A program made the translations under genes and the position numbers. Positions 1 to 14,249 of a stretch of DNA of 64,000 nt are shown in pieces. Location: the NCBI GenBank assembly GCA_964035795.1, contig OZ038321.1, forward strand, positions 18,727,209 to 18,791,208, read 5' to 3'. The stretch's first letter is position 1; the number at the start of each line of letters is the position of its first letter. This DNA comes from Pterobdella sp. o SKG-2022. Its lineage: Eukaryota; Annelida; Clitellata; Hirudinida; Piscicolidae. The notes under the pieces were generated by a model. It saw nothing but the letters and a program-made list of their open reading frames with translations, did no database searches and was not told the origin of the DNA.

Positions 1-36
1 AATGCAGACGTTAGTGATATGGTCTTGTGTATCTTT

Positions 37-110
37 TTAACATCATCATTATCATCACCATCATCATTTAACACCCGTTTTATGCTAGGGTGGTTTGTAC
101 ATTAAACATA
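37..110 (-). repeat. LINE/SINE 3' tail with ATG microsatellite
   Basis: Read on the minus strand, this stretch gives a short block with 'accaccctagcataaaacgg' followed by repeated ATGATG. It matches, with changes, the tail at 16318-16365 ('acccatgctagcatggaaac' then ATGATG) and those near 51826, 53260 and 55090. I therefore read it as the 3' end of a truncated non-LTR element inside a laminin intron. Similarity is by eye only. Confidence 0.5.
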
Positions 111-1510
111 AATTTTAAAATTTATTTTATTGATTTCGTTGAGTGAATATAATTAACGTTTTGATTCTTCGAGCAAATTTCTTGTAAACTGGGCCCATAT
201 TATCAAATGAAGGTAAAAAATATATGTATAAATACTTAAATAAGTTACGAAAAGGAGTTTTCATTTCGGATATGAATATAGTTAGCTTTAGAATTTTTCT
301 GAAAATACAATTTTTAAAATAAAAAATATTCAATATTTAATTATTATTAAAAAAATTTAAGTCCGCTTAGAATCAAATATTTTTATATTTTAGAAATTTC
401 ACTGGTTTATTTAACATGTTTCTAATTAATTTTTTTGGAGTGTCCATGCTTTAAAACGTTTACCTCATTAAATACTGAATCATTATCTCATCGCCATAAC
501 TTATACACAGACTGAGCTAGTATGATGAGTAAAACACAATTCAAGACAATATGGTTTATGAATAAGTACTGATAATTTTATTATGCTCAATGATGAGAGA
601 ACATTTACAAGATTTGAAAACATAATTACATTTATAAAAGAACCGAACGTTATTTAATTGGGAATTATCGATGGTAAAAATTAGTGAGAAACTATGGGTA
701 TTTTTTAAATTTTTTATAAAATATAAATAGATTTTAATTTGATAATTTGCCAAATTTTATACCAAACAAATTCGAATTTAATCAATTTTTTTAAAAATTG
801 TTGACTTCCTTTATCATATATACATATTAACATTTCCTCAGTTTTGAATATTAAATATGTTTCAAGTTAGATTTTTCAAAGCATCTTATTAGCACATCAA
901 TACCGCATTTATACACAACTTGTACACTTTCGTAGTTAGTCTCGAAAAATGTTTATTTACATCATCAAATTAATTAAATTTTTTTGGTTTTAAAACCTAA
1001 TAATGAAACTAATTGTTTCGAAAAGCTTCGTTCAAATACAATATGTTTCTTTAATATAAATAATCTTTCAAGCCTAGTTATGTTTTCAAGAGTTATTCTT
1101 ATTAGGTTAGATTTTCAAAGACATAAATTCTGAAGTTTCTTCATAAATAATTCGACATCGTGCGTGCATTTATTGGTTATTGGACCTCATCTTATCTATA
1201 ATATATGATTTATAAACATCAATGCATATTTTCTTTTAATATTAAGTCAATATAAAATTTAATTTCAAATTTTCAAAAACTTGTAAAATATTTACTAGGT
1301 AATCATTTATTTTTATTGATTCATAACTACGGAAAATTATTCAAGTGAAACTTGCAAAATTACAAAGCAAAAGATACCAGGTTAATAAAATTCAACAAAA
1401 TACAACGTTTTTCGTAAATTTTAAAATAATAAAAAAATACACTCATAGAAGAAAGAAAAAACATAGAAGTTAATTCATTAGCTAACAACACATTCACCTG
1501 AAATCCACAG
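111..1510. other. AT-rich laminin intron, nothing recognised
   Basis: Intron upstream of the first visible laminin exon. Both strands are AT-rich with scattered stops and only short chance ORFs. One copy of the GAAGCTTTTCGT-type motif (as CGAAAAGCTTCGTT) sits at 1019-1032. No exon with matching phase was found. Confidence 0.6.
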
Positions 1511-4500
1511 CTTGTAACTGCAATGGGCTGTCAGAAGAGTGTGTCTTCGATGAGAACCTGTACGCTCAAACGGGCCACGGAGGACACTGTATCAATTGCA
1601 GGGATTTTACAGCTGGGCCAAACTGTGAACTGTGTGAATACCAATATTATAGAAGACCTGGAGACAACCATTGTATATACTGCCACTGTGATCCGCTAGG
1701 TAGGGGGGTTGACTTGAAATTCATTTTTGCAACGCTTGTCGAAAAACTTTTATTTAGAATATATTGAAATTTTTACTTAATTTAAAAAAAAATAATTTGA
1801 TATATTAGGATATTTATATTCTATTGGTTTCAAAACCATTTAATGGTTTTTTGAAACGGTTTTGCGACTAGATGCAAACTATTATTAAAAATGAAATATA
1901 TCAACACTAATTTTGTTTTTTTTAACAATTGGGTTTTTTAAATAAATAAATACTAGTTTATATATACATTCATTTTTTTCATTCTTACCACACTTATAAT
2001 AGACCAATAATACACATTAAAAGTTTCAAGTTTGCACGAGTAATCAAAAACAAATGCAACAAACATCAATTCCATAATATCATCTTCAAGATTAACACAA
2101 ATTTTTTAACGAAGATAAAGTATTTAATGAACAATCATCTAAAACCAAGCCTTCGTGATCAGGTTCAACGGAGCTTCAATGCACTGATGGTCGTTGTACT
2201 TGCAAGCCTGGTGTTACCGGAGAGAAATGCGACCAATGTCTTCCCAACTATTACAACCTCACTGAAGATGGATGCAGGTTAACTATAGATAATTTAAACT
2301 ATTTTAACACTCAATCATAAAATCTTTCAAAAATTTATGAAATTTTTCAAGCAGACCCATCTTAATTAACGAAATCTTACTTTTTGATAACAAAAGTATA
2401 GCATTCCATTGAACCATCTTCAAGATTCGTCTACACTTCATTTCAATATCATCTATTCCATAATACCCTAACTTACAAACAAAATCAGTGAAATAGTTTA
2501 AAGAAGACATATATACGCAGTAAATGCCGATGTGATCCGAGTGGAGTGATAGAGGGCAGTGAGCAGACTTGCGATAGATACACGGGGCAATGCTACTGCA
2601 AGGAATATGTAACGGGCCAAAGTTGTGAACAGTAAGATAAATTTCAATTAATCTATTATTAGTTGGTTAAAATATTAACATCAAATAAATTTTGTAAAAA
2701 CTTTATTTGTATCGCATGTGAGGATAGTCTGCATAGCACAATTGTATGATAACAAAGACTAGCTCATTTAATAACGTACAAAGCTTTTTTTAAGGTGACC
2801 TATATTATCAAGTACTCAATTATTTTGTTTTATCAACTCAGTGTTTGTTTCCATACAATTAATATACTTTTTATGTATGCCTTTATCGACCATTAGTGGC
2901 CCTGAGATTTTGATTTCGGTAGTGCATTAGTTAAGTTCACAGAATATAACTAATTAGATCAGTGTTCTAAAAAAATTAAAATTAGTTTTTCAAACATAAA
3001 TTTAGTTTGAAATAAAATAAAGTTCAAAGCTGAGCATAATTTATGTGTGTCTAAATATCTTCATATTTTGATGGATCATAATTAAGTTTTTAACCTGAAA
3101 AAAAATTTTTTCAAACTTACTATATTTGTCTTGTAGTTTTGGTGTCTGGAATACCTCAATTTTTCATCTTATAGCTTGAGCATCGAAAACAAACCTGAGT
3201 GAAGACATGTTTTTATCAGCAGAAAATAATGAATTTAAAAAATTCTTGTTTAAGTTTTTTACTTATATACAAATCTTTTTGGCTTAAAAAAACCATCATG
3301 AGGTCTAAAATATTCATTTGAGCTTAAAAAATGTCAACTATCAAGCCAAAATTCTGAATTGCAGCTTATGTTTAGTCCATTCTATTCCATGACTAATTAA
3401 AGGAGATTTTATTTCGTAATTTTAGTAAAGCATTGTTTGTAAAGACCGGATTCATTGAGCTCTCCTCATAACTGCCTGCAGCTTTGCTGGCATGGATGGA
3501 ATGTGCAGTCGTTTATTTCATTTGGGGTTCAACTTAGAACTGCTTTCAACCAAATGAATATGAGTGTGTAGTTAAAATTTGAATTCATTTTTTCAAACAG
3601 ATGTAGAGATGGTTATTTTGGACTGTTTGAGTCAAACTCTCAAGGCTGCACTTCTTGCTTCTGTTATGGCCACTCTACAAGCTGTACTCTGCAAGAAGAC
3701 CAAAAAATCACTTCAATTAAGACTTCTTTCACTGAAGGTACTTTCTATGCTTAATTCTGTATTTAGCAAACATTAGTTTAAATAACGAAAAATTCATAGA
3801 TTGAGTAAATAACTAAACTTAAAAGTGAAAAAAATAAAAATTAGCATTTGAATTATTGACAGACACACGGGGATGGGGTGGAGTGGATAAATATGGCGAC
3901 GAAGCAGAAGTGGAGCGTTTTTATAGCAATGAGATTGCTCTTGTTGTTAAGGAATGGCAACCATACTTTTTCACGGCTCCCAGTAAGTTTTTCATAACAG
4001 ATTCTTAATGAAAAATTATTCATATGAGCATAAGTCAAAATTACTATCTACTAGTGGTATTTTAAGCTTTTTTTATTTCAATGAATACTTGAAAAAAATC
4101 AACTTTTAATTTTCAGGTGCTTTCTTGGGAGACCTGCACAGAAGTTATGGCTTGAAGTTGAGTTTCAAACTTAGAGTGGAATCTAATGGATACTCTGCCC
4201 ATCCATCCTCTGAAGACATAATCATCGAATCAGTTAATGGAGGCATTTTGGCTTTGCCTATTAACAGCCAAGAGAACCCATTGCCTAATGATGATATACA
4301 AGAATTTAGTTATAAGCTTGGGGAAAAGTACGATTTGCGATGGGTTATCAGAGATCTGCCTTACTTGGAGTTCATTAGACTGCTTTCAAACGTGTCAGCC
4401 ATCAAAATTCGAGGAACATATGGATACAAAGGTAAAGAAAATAGTTTATTAAATTTTTTTTCAAACTCTGAATTAATTTTCAGCTCAAAATTTTAATGAA

Positions 4501-7500
4501 TAAAAATATAAATTAGGAAAAAAAAATTGCCCCATTTCAATAGTAAAACTCCCTGAAAAGAATCTGATAAGAGCGTCTAGTGAACTTGTTGATGAGCAAC
4601 CAGAGTTCACAAGCTTTAAGCATGTTTTCAATTCAGAGTTGAAGATCAACATTTATTTTATAGACAGAAAGTTTTAGAAAGGAAAAGATACTTTTTTGAA
4701 AACCCGTTTTAATCTTTTAATGGATTTCCCAAAAAACTTGGAATTTTTTTAAAGTTACATTTTATAACTTGTGAAAGTAGCGTTTAACTGTGATGATGTT
4801 CAAAGAGATTTGCATATCTATTCATGTCGTTAGTACGACATGAATTAGTAGTCAATGTTATGTGCCGATTGAAAGATAATGTTTTATTAAGAGGGAAGTA
4901 CTTTGAGTGTTATTGATGGGAGAGAAGCCAATTTCAAAAGGTGAAAAGTTCGAAGGCTTAAGTAGTTGTGAATTGGTGAGTTTGATGATTTTCTTTAAAG
5001 AGGTTTTGATTTCAAGTTTTCCAGGCACTGAATAAGTTCATCTAGGTGGTTCTGGAGACATCAAAATATATATTCCATTTCCATGAGGTAAGAACTGTTT
5101 CGGGGTTCATATAATGAAGAAGATCAGATTATGCAGGGTGGATTATGTGTTGATTGGTTGTCGGAATTTTTTTTGTTTGAGACATATATTTACAATCCAT
5201 TTTTGAAAAGTTAGCCTTTAGGAGATTTTCGAATTCCATTTTGGAAATGCTGAATAATTAGTTGGAAAAAAGTTTAGATTAAGAAAAAATAAATATTTAA
5301 TTTCTTGCTCTAACTATCAAAATAATAAGAAAATTGAACTAGATATACATGAGTGATAATGATTATTACGCTACATAGTTTAAATATCAACCTTCATAGA
5401 AATATAACACTTACAACACAGTAAACGCTTACTTGAGTGACTTCTCATTGGAGACCAGCATTCCCCTCCCAGACATTCGGTTTGATCCCAATGTCGAGTT
5501 GGAAGAGGACTCCACAAGCACTGCTTTGGTGGAAATGTGCCAGTGTTCAGAAGGTGGTTGTTGAATTTTTTAAAGAATCATTATATTTATGATGAATGTT
5601 TCATGGTTTTAATTGAATATCGGAAGTGTTCAAGATGTGATAATTTTAATATTCAAAATTATTAATAACGTATGATAACGTATTATGGTAAGGCTATACT
5701 TACCGAAAATTTTAGTTATTTTTGCTCAATAAATGTACTAAATTTTTCCCATAAATTGACTTTGAAGACTGTTGATATTGCTTATAAGTCCATTAAGATG
5801 TCTCTAAAAAGATATAAACTATATTTTCAAAAATTTTTGACTACAATATACTTTGAAAAATTTTTGGAAAAGCTCAAAAATTCAATATTTGTTTTTTAGA
5901 ATATGTTGGTCAGTTCTGTGAAGGTTGCGCCCCTGGTTACAAAAGGACTCAAGCCTTCAGTGGGTCATGGGGAAGTTGTACTCTTTGTGAATGTAATGGC
6001 CACTCAGAAATCTGTGACTCGGAATCTGGTTAGAATTTATTACTGAATGGTTAATTCATTGATAAAATTGGTTTCAGATAGTTGTTATGTAAAATAATTG
6101 TTTTTTTAAAAACACTATAAAAACAAATCTGGGAACTATGGAAGTATAGAAAGTATTTGAACATGTTAAAGGTAGTTGCAGTTGCAACCACAACACTGTT
6201 GGTGACAATTGTGAGTTCTGCAAGGACGGTTACTATGGGGATGCTAAGAATGGTTTAGAGTCTGACTGCCAAGAATGCAACTGTCCCAATGGGGGAAGGT
6301 GCATCCAGTTGGTGTCCACGGGGGATATGGTGTGTCTAGACTGTCCCGATGGATATGGAGGTGAAAAATTATTGGAGATTTAATACGAATCATATCAAGT
6401 TGCTTTATGGTTTGATATGTTTGTGAAGTAAATTTTTCATGAATAGAATATCAAATAATTATTTTTTAAAATTTTTAGGTTTGTTGTGCGATGAATGCAT
6501 AGAAGATTACTACAGGGATGGAGATCAGTGCTTGCCTTGCAACTGTAACAACAACACCCACCCAAATGCTATTCAAGTTTGTGACGGGTAAACAACTTTT
6601 AACTCTTTTGAAATACTTATTTTCACATGAAAGCCATTTATAAATCGCAGAGTCACAGGAGAATGTTTGGATTGTTACTACAACACAACTGGATTTTCTT
6701 GTGAAAACTGCTTTGAAGGCTATTATGGCGACCCTACTTCAGAACCTCATGGACACTGCTATGGTTAGTTCGTTGTATTATGTCACTTAAAAGAAATCCT
6801 ATTAGATATTTCATACTTATAGAACTTAAATAAGATTTCTACGCGCTTAGTTGAATCAATATAAGTTAAAAAACTCTCAGATTGAAAAAATCTACTTACA
6901 TTATCAACTAAGTTGATTTTTAGTATAAAATATTAGTATTCATTATAACTTTAAGTAACCTCATACGATTATTAAATATTTGCAGCATGTGAATGTAATG
7001 AAATTGGCTCAGTACCAGAGAAAGATGTCGAAGGAAATGAGAAAGAACTAACTTGTGACTTAACTACTGGACAATGTAACTGCAAGACAAACATTGAAGG
7101 ACTTAAATGTGATACTTGTGTAAACGGGACATGGAACATTCATAGTGGGGACGGTAGTCTACCCATTTCATTTTTGTCGTTGTGTGCTTGCTCTTTTTTG
7201 TTTGAAACAAGGTCTTTTGATTGATTTTATTTTTATTGATAATAATGAAGCTAGCTTAGTAAAACAATTTTTTTCTATACTTTGGTTATTTCCAAGTTTT
7301 AGTTTTTGTTCAAAACATCAAACAAATTAAAACTGCAAAAAAATATAAGCAATGATAGATATAAACGTATCAGTATAATAGTTCAAAAAACAACTCAATT
7401 TAGGTTGTGAGTCATGTGGATGCGATCCTGTTGGCTCAGTGGATCAGAACTGTGACCTGTACACTGGAAGGTGCACGTGTAAGAAGGGTGTTGGAGGTGA

Positions 7501-10500
7501 GAAGTGTGACAACCCTCTGCCTTTCCATTACGGCTTCTCCATTACTGGAGCTTTTGGTGAGTTGATCAGCTCGGTGCTAAAATAATTCTTTAAATTCGTA
7601 TTTAAAACTTTCACATTCAACAGTATGCTATTGTTTTTTAATACTAATTTTGAAATATGTAAAAATATTAAAATTAGAAATAAAATTAGAAATTTTTTAT
7701 TAATGAAAAAAATTAAAAACTGAATCATTTTTCAAAATTGGTTATAACTTTTTTATAGAATGTTTGTGCGATCCATATGGTTCTGAGAGTTCTCAATGCG
7801 ATGTGATCACGGGACAGTGTCCTTGCAAACCCCAATACAGAGGCCGTATGTGTAACCAATGCCAAATGAACAAGTTCGATTTGCAGCAAGGATGTGTTGG
7901 TTAGTTTATTGCGATTTTATGAATGATTTGTATTGAGTTCCATGTTTTTTTATGTACTTATGAGAAACCAATAGTGTTTTGAGAATAAATTTAATTAATA
8001 TTCAGATTGTCCGGTGTGTTACAACATTGTTATGGAAGAAGCAGAAAGGGTAAGCGTACAAATAGAAAAAATGAAAGAAACCTTCGACCAAGCTCAAAAC
8101 CTTCCCGATAACTTTTTCGCTGAAGACAGCGAGTATAATGATTTGGTTAAGGTTTTGAGAACAGAACTTGAAAACCTTGAAAACAAACTGAAAAACAATG
8201 GTAATTAATTTAATAGAAAAAAAATTGAATCAGTAGAAAAAATTATTCTTAAAAGCATAGCGACTATTTTGAAATATAAATTGACCGAATTTATTTTTGA
8301 ACACAGCAAGGGTCGATGAGTTGAAATGGTATGTAGAAGCTGAGAAAGAGTTGAACAGAGTTAACAAAGCATTTTCTAATCTTACTGACCACACTAGTCA
8401 TTTACCAGCTGAAATCGCCAACAATAAAGCAGAAATCAACACCGCCTCTGACCTCTTGGAAGTGGGTTTTCAAAATAATAGAAATATTAAGCCTCAGTTA
8501 TGGATATTTGAAATATTTTGCTTCAAATAACTTTTCATAGTAGTTGTTCAACAACGCCACTTTGTTGCATTTGAATGTTGGAATTTTATTTGATATAATA
8601 GTGAAATGGCGTTGAAATACATCTTTTTGAAATCATATCAAAAATTGAAAATAATCCAGTTATTTTTAAATAAAAATTATTTGATAAAGCTTTTCAAAGA
8701 GGAGTTGGGCAACTTGACAAAAACTTTGAGCCAACAAAAAACTGAGTTGCTGGAACAGATTAAAGAAAGACAAATACAATCAGGACAACAATCTGAAGAA
8801 TTAACAAGTACTGCTAAGAATGCCAGAGAAATACTTGTTGAGTCTGTATAGAGATTTTTAATTCGTTGAAGTTTAATCTTACCCATAAATTTTTTTAAAT
8901 TATATTAGATAGAATCTCTTAGCACTGATAGAAAAATAAACAGAATTTTAATATTTAATTGTTAACGTTCAAAGCATTTCGTAAATCAAACTTACATATA
9001 TAAATAGATAGCGTTTGGTTTTTTGTATTATATTTTGAAACATTTTTCTGCTAAATTTTAACAGTATTTCAATGTATTTTCAACAGTTTTCAGTTTCAAA
9101 TAGATTTATTTCAATAGTCATTATATTCAATTAAAATTTAATTCTTTGTCAAAAACATAACTAAACTGAATGATTAATTGATTTAAAGCTTGGAGACAAA
9201 ACTTGAGGAAATTAACCAGAGGCTTAAGAAGGCTGAAAACACCACAGCAGAAATCATTAAAATGCACAAAAAAGTATCCATTGATTTACAAAAACGAGAC
9301 GAGCAGATCTTTGCCCTTAAAAATCTGTAAGTTACAAACTTTTTGTAACTATGTCATATTTTTTTGAAAAAAATTTAAAATAAATTTAGAGGAGACTGTG
9401 AATCTGAAAACTATAAATCAAAAAGTGAATTTTCAAGTTAAACTTTTTTCTTTTTGTTGTATTCACATCTTGAAAACATTTTCAATAGAGAGGGTTTGAT
9501 GCTGGAAAAATACACTAAAGTCAAGGAAGAGACTGACTCAGAAATGAAAAAAATCGTGTCACTTCTCGACCAATCTGAAACACTGTTGGAAGAGACCAAA
9601 GACTTGGAGGTTCCCAAAGCTGAAGATGAGCCTTTCAACAGCACTTCACTTGTCAACACTGTGCGTTCCATCTAAACATAATTCATCATAACCAATGAAT
9701 TCTTTGTCAATTCATTATTAATAGTTATCAATAATTTATTATAAAATTTCTTTTTTATGAATTCTACATTTTGATAATTAAGGAAGATTCAAAATATTTT
9801 TAAAGTTAAAAGAAGAGAATCAAAATGCAGAAGACCAACAGAAAAAATTGGCTGATTTAACTTCGAAATTTTTCGAGCTTCAGCGCAATCTATCTTATCT
9901 TCTCAGCAATACCTTCGCAGCTCTTGTGAGTAATTTAATTGCTGCTTTAGAAACAATTCTTTATTTGACAATTTCTGATTAGTAGTTGAGATAAAAGCAT
10001 TGAATAATTTTTTTTAATTAAAATAAAAAACAGTTTGTAATAAAAAAGCAATTCATGAATTTTTTTCTAAATGTCTGTATTTTTTTTAGAACGATAGAAA
10101 AAGGCTCGAAGAAGCATTGAACAGCGCTTACAACAGGTTGGGCATGAAAGAAAAAACACAAATATTAACTATAACTAGCAAGAAGATTAAATCAAAACAA
10201 GAACTATAACTAACAAATTTGTTTAGACTCGAAATTTCATGCATTCTACTTTGTTCAATGTTTCAATTCAAAAAAAAATTTTTTAAATAATCACTTATTC
10301 AAGGTCGACAAAGGCAGTGGATAAAGTGGAAGAGGTGTTCATTGAAGCGAACAACATCTTGGAGACATTTAAAGGTCTGTATCGTTTCATGCTTTTTGTT
10401 GTGTGATCAGTTTTGTTCATCAGTGAGAAGTCCGTTATATTACCTAGCTATGAAACCCAAATATCTCTAATCTGCAATAATCTGGATTAAAGTTTAGACG

Positions 10501-13500
10501 TGTTTTTAAATTCCCATGTTTTTTGGCCGCTCTTATAAGAGCGGTAAATATTATTTTTGTAAGAAAATTTTCAACTAGTTTATTACTGTGAATTTCTTCT
10601 AAAAGCAACTTATACTACATCGTGTAATAAAAATAAAATATTTTTACCAAAAAATACTTAAAAAACAGTAGTAGCGGTTGTGTGAAGCCAGCGAAACAAA
10701 AATTTTAATATTTTTATTCAGTTTTAAGATTGAAACATTAACCTACATGATAATGTTATTTTGCTAACGAAAAGCTTCGTACCTAATTAAATTACCTGTT
10801 TTGTTCAAATAACTTGCAGTATTGGGAATAAAATTAAACGATTCTTCAAAAAATTATCTAAAGCAATTTATTTAAACCATAACTTTCCGGATTTTAAGTT
10901 AGAGCTTAAGTATTATGTTGAGAACCATTTAAATCTACTATTAATATCCAACCAGCTTTTGACGAAAAGGTGGAAACAAGCAGAAAGAAGAGTGAGGATG
11001 CTATTGAGTCGATAGGGGATGTGGGGGAAAGTTACCCCAAAGATATCTATGAGAAGGTCCTGTCAATTACTTTCAAAATTTGAGTTTTGTTTTGAGTGCA
11101 CCGTTATTTTCATTAAAACTTTGCAAATGATCTGATATTTCGTCTTTCAAAGATAATTTAAGAATAATCTATTCCTGCAAATACTTCAATAATTATTTCT
11201 TTAATTTTTAAACACTTTTTTACATGTCCATCTACATAGATATACATTTCAAACACCTTGATAGCTCCACGAAGCGAGGGTGAGGATGGAGGGACCAAGT
11301 GGGGATGTGCACGCAGATGACCTGGAATATCGCAACCAGGATATCCTCACGCAAATATACAACAGAACTCAAGTAACAATAACTTAAAAGGAAACTATTG
11401 GATAAATATTTTCGATTAAACTGTGAAGTCTTTTTTAAACTGGTTGCATTGAATGACTGAAAACATCACGTAAGGATCTGGATAAGCTTGAAAAGGATTT
11501 TGATGAAGTTGAGAACTCAACCAGAGTCATTGAGGTGTTTGTGAACAAAGTGGACCAGCAATTAGATGATGTGGAATTGGAACTGAATGAGTTGGAAGAG
11601 GAAGATCGGAACGAAACGTTAGCCATTGAAGAGGTTGAACTAGATTATCTATGTTGTAAAAATTATTTTCAATATATTTTATTGTCGGTATTAAAAATTC
11701 AATTTATTATAGCTAAAAAAAATTCAAGTATGCTGAATTATTTAAATAACTTCAGACAAAACTCAATACCCGCATAGATTTAAAGGTTTCGATCAAAAAA
11801 TAGGCACCAAATTAGGAAAAAAGTGGTCAAATATCATGGTTCACATAAATTTTCGTTAGAAATGGGTTGTTAGAATTGTCGAAAATTTTATTTTAGTAAA
11901 AAATAAATTGAATAATTTAGAGCAATTAAACCTATCATAAAAAGGCTTTAAAAACAGTAATTATAGGCGAATGGAACAAATTTAAAACTTAATATTTAAA
12001 ATACTCCTTAAGCCAATGTTTGAAAGTGTATGAGAACATTGGATACCCAAATATTTTCATTATATCGATTATTAAATCAGAATTTGATTAGACGCCGTCA
12101 AAAACAAATGAAGTGATAATAGTTTAAATAATGAATTATGTTAAGGTTTCACTTATCAAAAGTTTCAACTAATTTCTTGAATAAACGTGTTTTCTAAAAG
12201 CAGTTTCTATAATGTTAAAAAATCCTTTGAAACTCAAACAATTAAAAAAAGCATACGATGCCTTTGATTACCTAAATGAATAATTGCCAAAACATACCTC
12301 ACTTTTTTTAAATCTTGAAATGATATATAGTTTAAATTTTTTTATTCTTAAAATTTTTACTTGCGTGTTTTTGAAATATAAGCATAAACGTCAATTTTTG
12401 GCCTTTAGTAAATAGATCTATTCCTCCGTATATTCTTCTACATAAAACTTCTATGTAAAAAATGACACCAGATTCGTTCTACACAAAATAAAATAAGCAT
12501 TTTTTAACATACACACATTATGTCTCAAAACAGCTCCAAAACACAATTCTTCAATTCAAGACCCTTCTTGGTGAATCCAGGTACATCTCAGAACAAACAA
12601 ATGCTTTGGCTGATTCTCTCACTCATTATTTTGGTATGGAATCTTTAACTGTTTGGATGTGTTTTCAAAGTTTTAGATTATTTTAAAGTTACCAAGTTTT
12701 TTAAAAAATTAAACTTAATTTGAAGTTAATAAATATGATTTTACAAAAAAAAATGAATTTATTCAAAAAATCTTGAAGCTGTAAAAAATGCAATATTTTT
12801 CAATTCTATAAAACTTATAATCAAACATTCATGTTTTTTCTCATAACTTGTTATGTTTTCATTAGTATAAAAAAAGTTAGTTAAGATTGGTTCAGTAGCC
12901 TTTAATTTGATTATTCTTAATCATGAAGTTCGATTAGCTTTTTTCAAATCGATTTAACTTTTTATGCACTATTTGAAATCAAATTTTTTAAATATATTGA
13001 ATACAATGCTATTAAAATTATTAAAATGGAAATGCTACATTTTCAGACCATAACTTAGAATCGGTCGAGAAAGAAAAGATGCAGAATTTGAAGGAAGAGT
13101 ATGAAAAACTGAATGAATCAGCCCAAAAAGTGGCGAAGCACAAGATATTTGATAACCTTGAAGAAAGTAACAAAAATGAAGAGGTGTGTCTTTTATAGTT
13201 TTGTCTATTTTGACTTTGTTTTGATTATTTTGTTTCAATGCTAGATTTTTCATTTTGCAGATGTTTCAAATAGATTTTTTAATGTCAGCTTTTTCATTTT
13301 GAAATTTTTTAATCACTTTGTTTTGATATTAGTTTTTTCTGGGTTTTTATCTTTCGATTCATTATTCAACAGTATAATAATTTGACTTTTTGAAATCCTA
13401 TGTAATAATACTTTAAATAAGCGTATCAACAAAACTACATAAATAATATGAACCACCAACAGGAACTAACAAAAACTTATGAAAAAGAATTGGTGCAGTT

Positions 13501-13591
13501 TGAATATGATGTGCGTAATATCGAAGAGATCAGTCTATTGCTGCCCAAAGAATGCTTTAACTCGGTCACCTTGGAGCCCGGCCCAGAGTAA
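1511..13591 (+). CDS. LAMC1: Laminin subunit gamma, 5'-truncated by window edge
   Basis: Gamma chain of the laminin trimer, a secreted basement-membrane protein. Exons: 1511-1699, 2163-2277, 2521-2631, 3601-3737, 3863-3982, 4117-4431, 5422-5553, 5900-6028, 6172-6360, 6479-6587, 6651-6763, 6986-7153, 7404-7556, 7759-7899, 8006-8200, 8307-8461, 8702-8845, 9196-9326, 9489-9660, 9818-9925, 10090-10136, 10304-10374, 10956-11056, 11265-11372, 11475-11633, 12534-12633, 13047-13183, 13463-13591. Codon phases agree at every junction. About 1,290 residues are visible: LE2 ([10 protein letters not shown]...TGHGGHC), LE3, LE4, a laminin IV domain (exons 5-7, ending in [10 protein letters not shown]), LE5-LE11, then a long coiled coil from exon 15 onward ending in [13 protein letters not shown], which aligns with the gamma C-terminus (a conserved Cys that pairs with the beta chain). 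It is gamma rather than beta because of the single laminin IV domain among the LE repeats and the C-terminal motif. The LN domain and LE1 lie outside the window. The acceptors of exons 17, 18 and 20 were fixed by phase and are less certain. A poly-A signal AATAAA is at 14200-14205. Confidence 0.95.
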
Positions 13592-14199
13592 TGGCGCTAT
13601 CAAAGTCATTATTAAACTTTTCATAATTGCATTTATGCGGTATTTCAATTTTGTTACATTTTAATGAACCTCATGAAGTATTTCATTATATATTAATAGT
13701 AGTTTTATCTCTCGTATTACGGAACTTTAGTGAATGAAATGTTTAATATGAAAACTTAGTAATAATCGTTTTTGCTTATAAGTTGTGTCTTATCTAACCA
13801 TCGTTTTTATCACTTCACACGATTACTTTGATTATCAGTTTTGTATATAATTATTTATTTGGTTTGCGTCATTTGAGTTGGATTTCTGTATTTATATTAT
13901 ACATTAAATCTTCATTATCATGGCATGATCTTTAATATTTAGGTTGCAGTGTTTTCAAAATGTTTGGTTTTGTTATTTCGTCAATAGTCACGTAATTAGA
14001 TTCATTTTAACTTTTTGAAGCTGAAACGTTTGTTTTTAGGGCCCAAGCTATTTTTAAAAAGCTATTAGTAATTTGTAACAGACGTGTTTTTTACTTTATA
14101 AACCCTAAGTGAACCAGCTTGGAATTCATATTTTTGTAATGGTAATATCAATCATACTGTTGTTCATTCGCCTTTTGAAAAAATTTTAGAAATTGCTTC

Positions 14200-14205
14200 A
14201 ATAAA
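14200..14205 (+). terminator. Poly-A signal for laminin gamma
   Basis: AATAAA about 610 bases after the laminin stop codon, the first canonical signal downstream. It lies just before a LINE remnant begins, so the 3' UTR probably ends near 14220. Confidence 0.5.
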
Positions 14206-14249
14206 CTTAGATTTGGCGTCAATTGTTTGATGTTATTACAAAAACTTGA

